From Terrimesophilobacter sp044508495 (GTDB taxonomy: Bacteria; Actinomycetota; Actinomycetes; Actinomycetales; Microbacteriaceae), in contig JBIQHP010000122.1 of assembly GCA_044508495.1 (NCBI GenBank), positions 1 to 5,115 of the forward strand: a stretch of DNA of 5,115 nt, in the 5' to 3' direction. Under the pieces are notes generated by a model. The model saw only the letters and a program-made list of their open reading frames with translations. It was not told the origin of the DNA and did no database searches. Made by a program: the position numbers and the translations under genes. How positions within the stretch are numbered: position 1 is the stretch's first letter; each line of letters starts with the position of its first letter. Positions 4,952 to 5,115 of the stretch are shown here, piece after piece.

Positions 4952-5115
4952 TCAGGGCTTCGGCGCCCATTCCCGGATGACGGCCCGGATGACGGCGTTG
5001 GCCTCCGGATGATCCTGCACTCGGTGCCCGAAGCCGGTGAGTCGTCGATGCGTCGCCCCGAGCTGAACCAGGGCTGAGGCGATCTCCTCGTACTCCTCAT
5101 TCCATCCGCCGGTGA
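4952..5115 (-). CDS. C-terminal part of an unidentified protein (cut by window edge)
   Basis: The minus strand is open from the window edge to a TGA at 4952-4954, giving 54 residues: a first part with WNEEYEEIASALVQLGATRRHLRTG, then FGHRVQDHPEANAVIRAVIREWAPKP at the end. Use of G/C at third codon positions looks like its neighbours. The final GHxxxxHPEAxxxI..W pattern is reminiscent of the last helix and catalytic histidine of alpha/beta hydrolases, but I do not recognise the family and hold this loosely. The start lies outside the window. It converges on the DUF3073 gene with a gap of one base, so the two transcripts must overlap at their 3' ends unless termination occurs inside a coding region. 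Confidence 0.6.
   Translation of the reverse strand, partial: TGGWNEEYEEIASALVQLGATHRRLTGFGHRVQDHPEANAVIRAVIREWAPKP

Overview
The window is high-GC DNA with dense, short-gapped genes and GTG starts mixed with ATG. It also carries a DUF3073 gene, a small-protein family typical of Actinobacteria. I infer an actinobacterium, most likely of the Microbacteriaceae type. The sequence cannot fix the genus. Nothing points to a mobile element, phage or CRISPR array.

Layout, left to right. The last codons of an unidentified gene overlap a PadR-family repressor gene by 4 nt (ATGA), forming one operon. The PadR gene converges on a minus-strand gene for a membrane-anchored secreted protein of about 212 residues with a possible neocarzinostatin/Ig-like fold. 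Divergent from that gene is a two-gene fluoride channel operon (fluC/crcB paralogues, ATGA overlap). The charge pattern predicts that the two subunits insert in opposite orientations. Next, on the plus strand with its own promoter, is a class V PLP enzyme of the cysteine-desulfurase-like VC1184 type that lacks the usual catalytic cysteine. It converges on a minus-strand FAD/NAD(P)H monooxygenase of the FMO/CzcO type. The 116-nt gap between these two genes is almost wholly taken up by one long inverted repeat with inner hairpins, the least explained element here. Divergent from the monooxygenase is the DUF3073 gene, with an AT-rich promoter region and a strong Shine-Dalgarno sequence. It converges, with a 1-nt gap, on a gene cut by the window edge.

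The genes do not form one pathway. They make a PadR regulatory unit, a fluoride-export pair, two unrelated redox/PLP enzymes and a housekeeping-like small protein. Shared layout features are more striking. Three genes have a TANNNT box ending exactly 6 nt before the start codon, and a fourth has one 8 nt before, which suggests leaderless transcripts. Asp-Ala pairs are written GAT-GCN almost without exception although GAC is the usual Asp codon, and the hexamer GGATGC is abundant.
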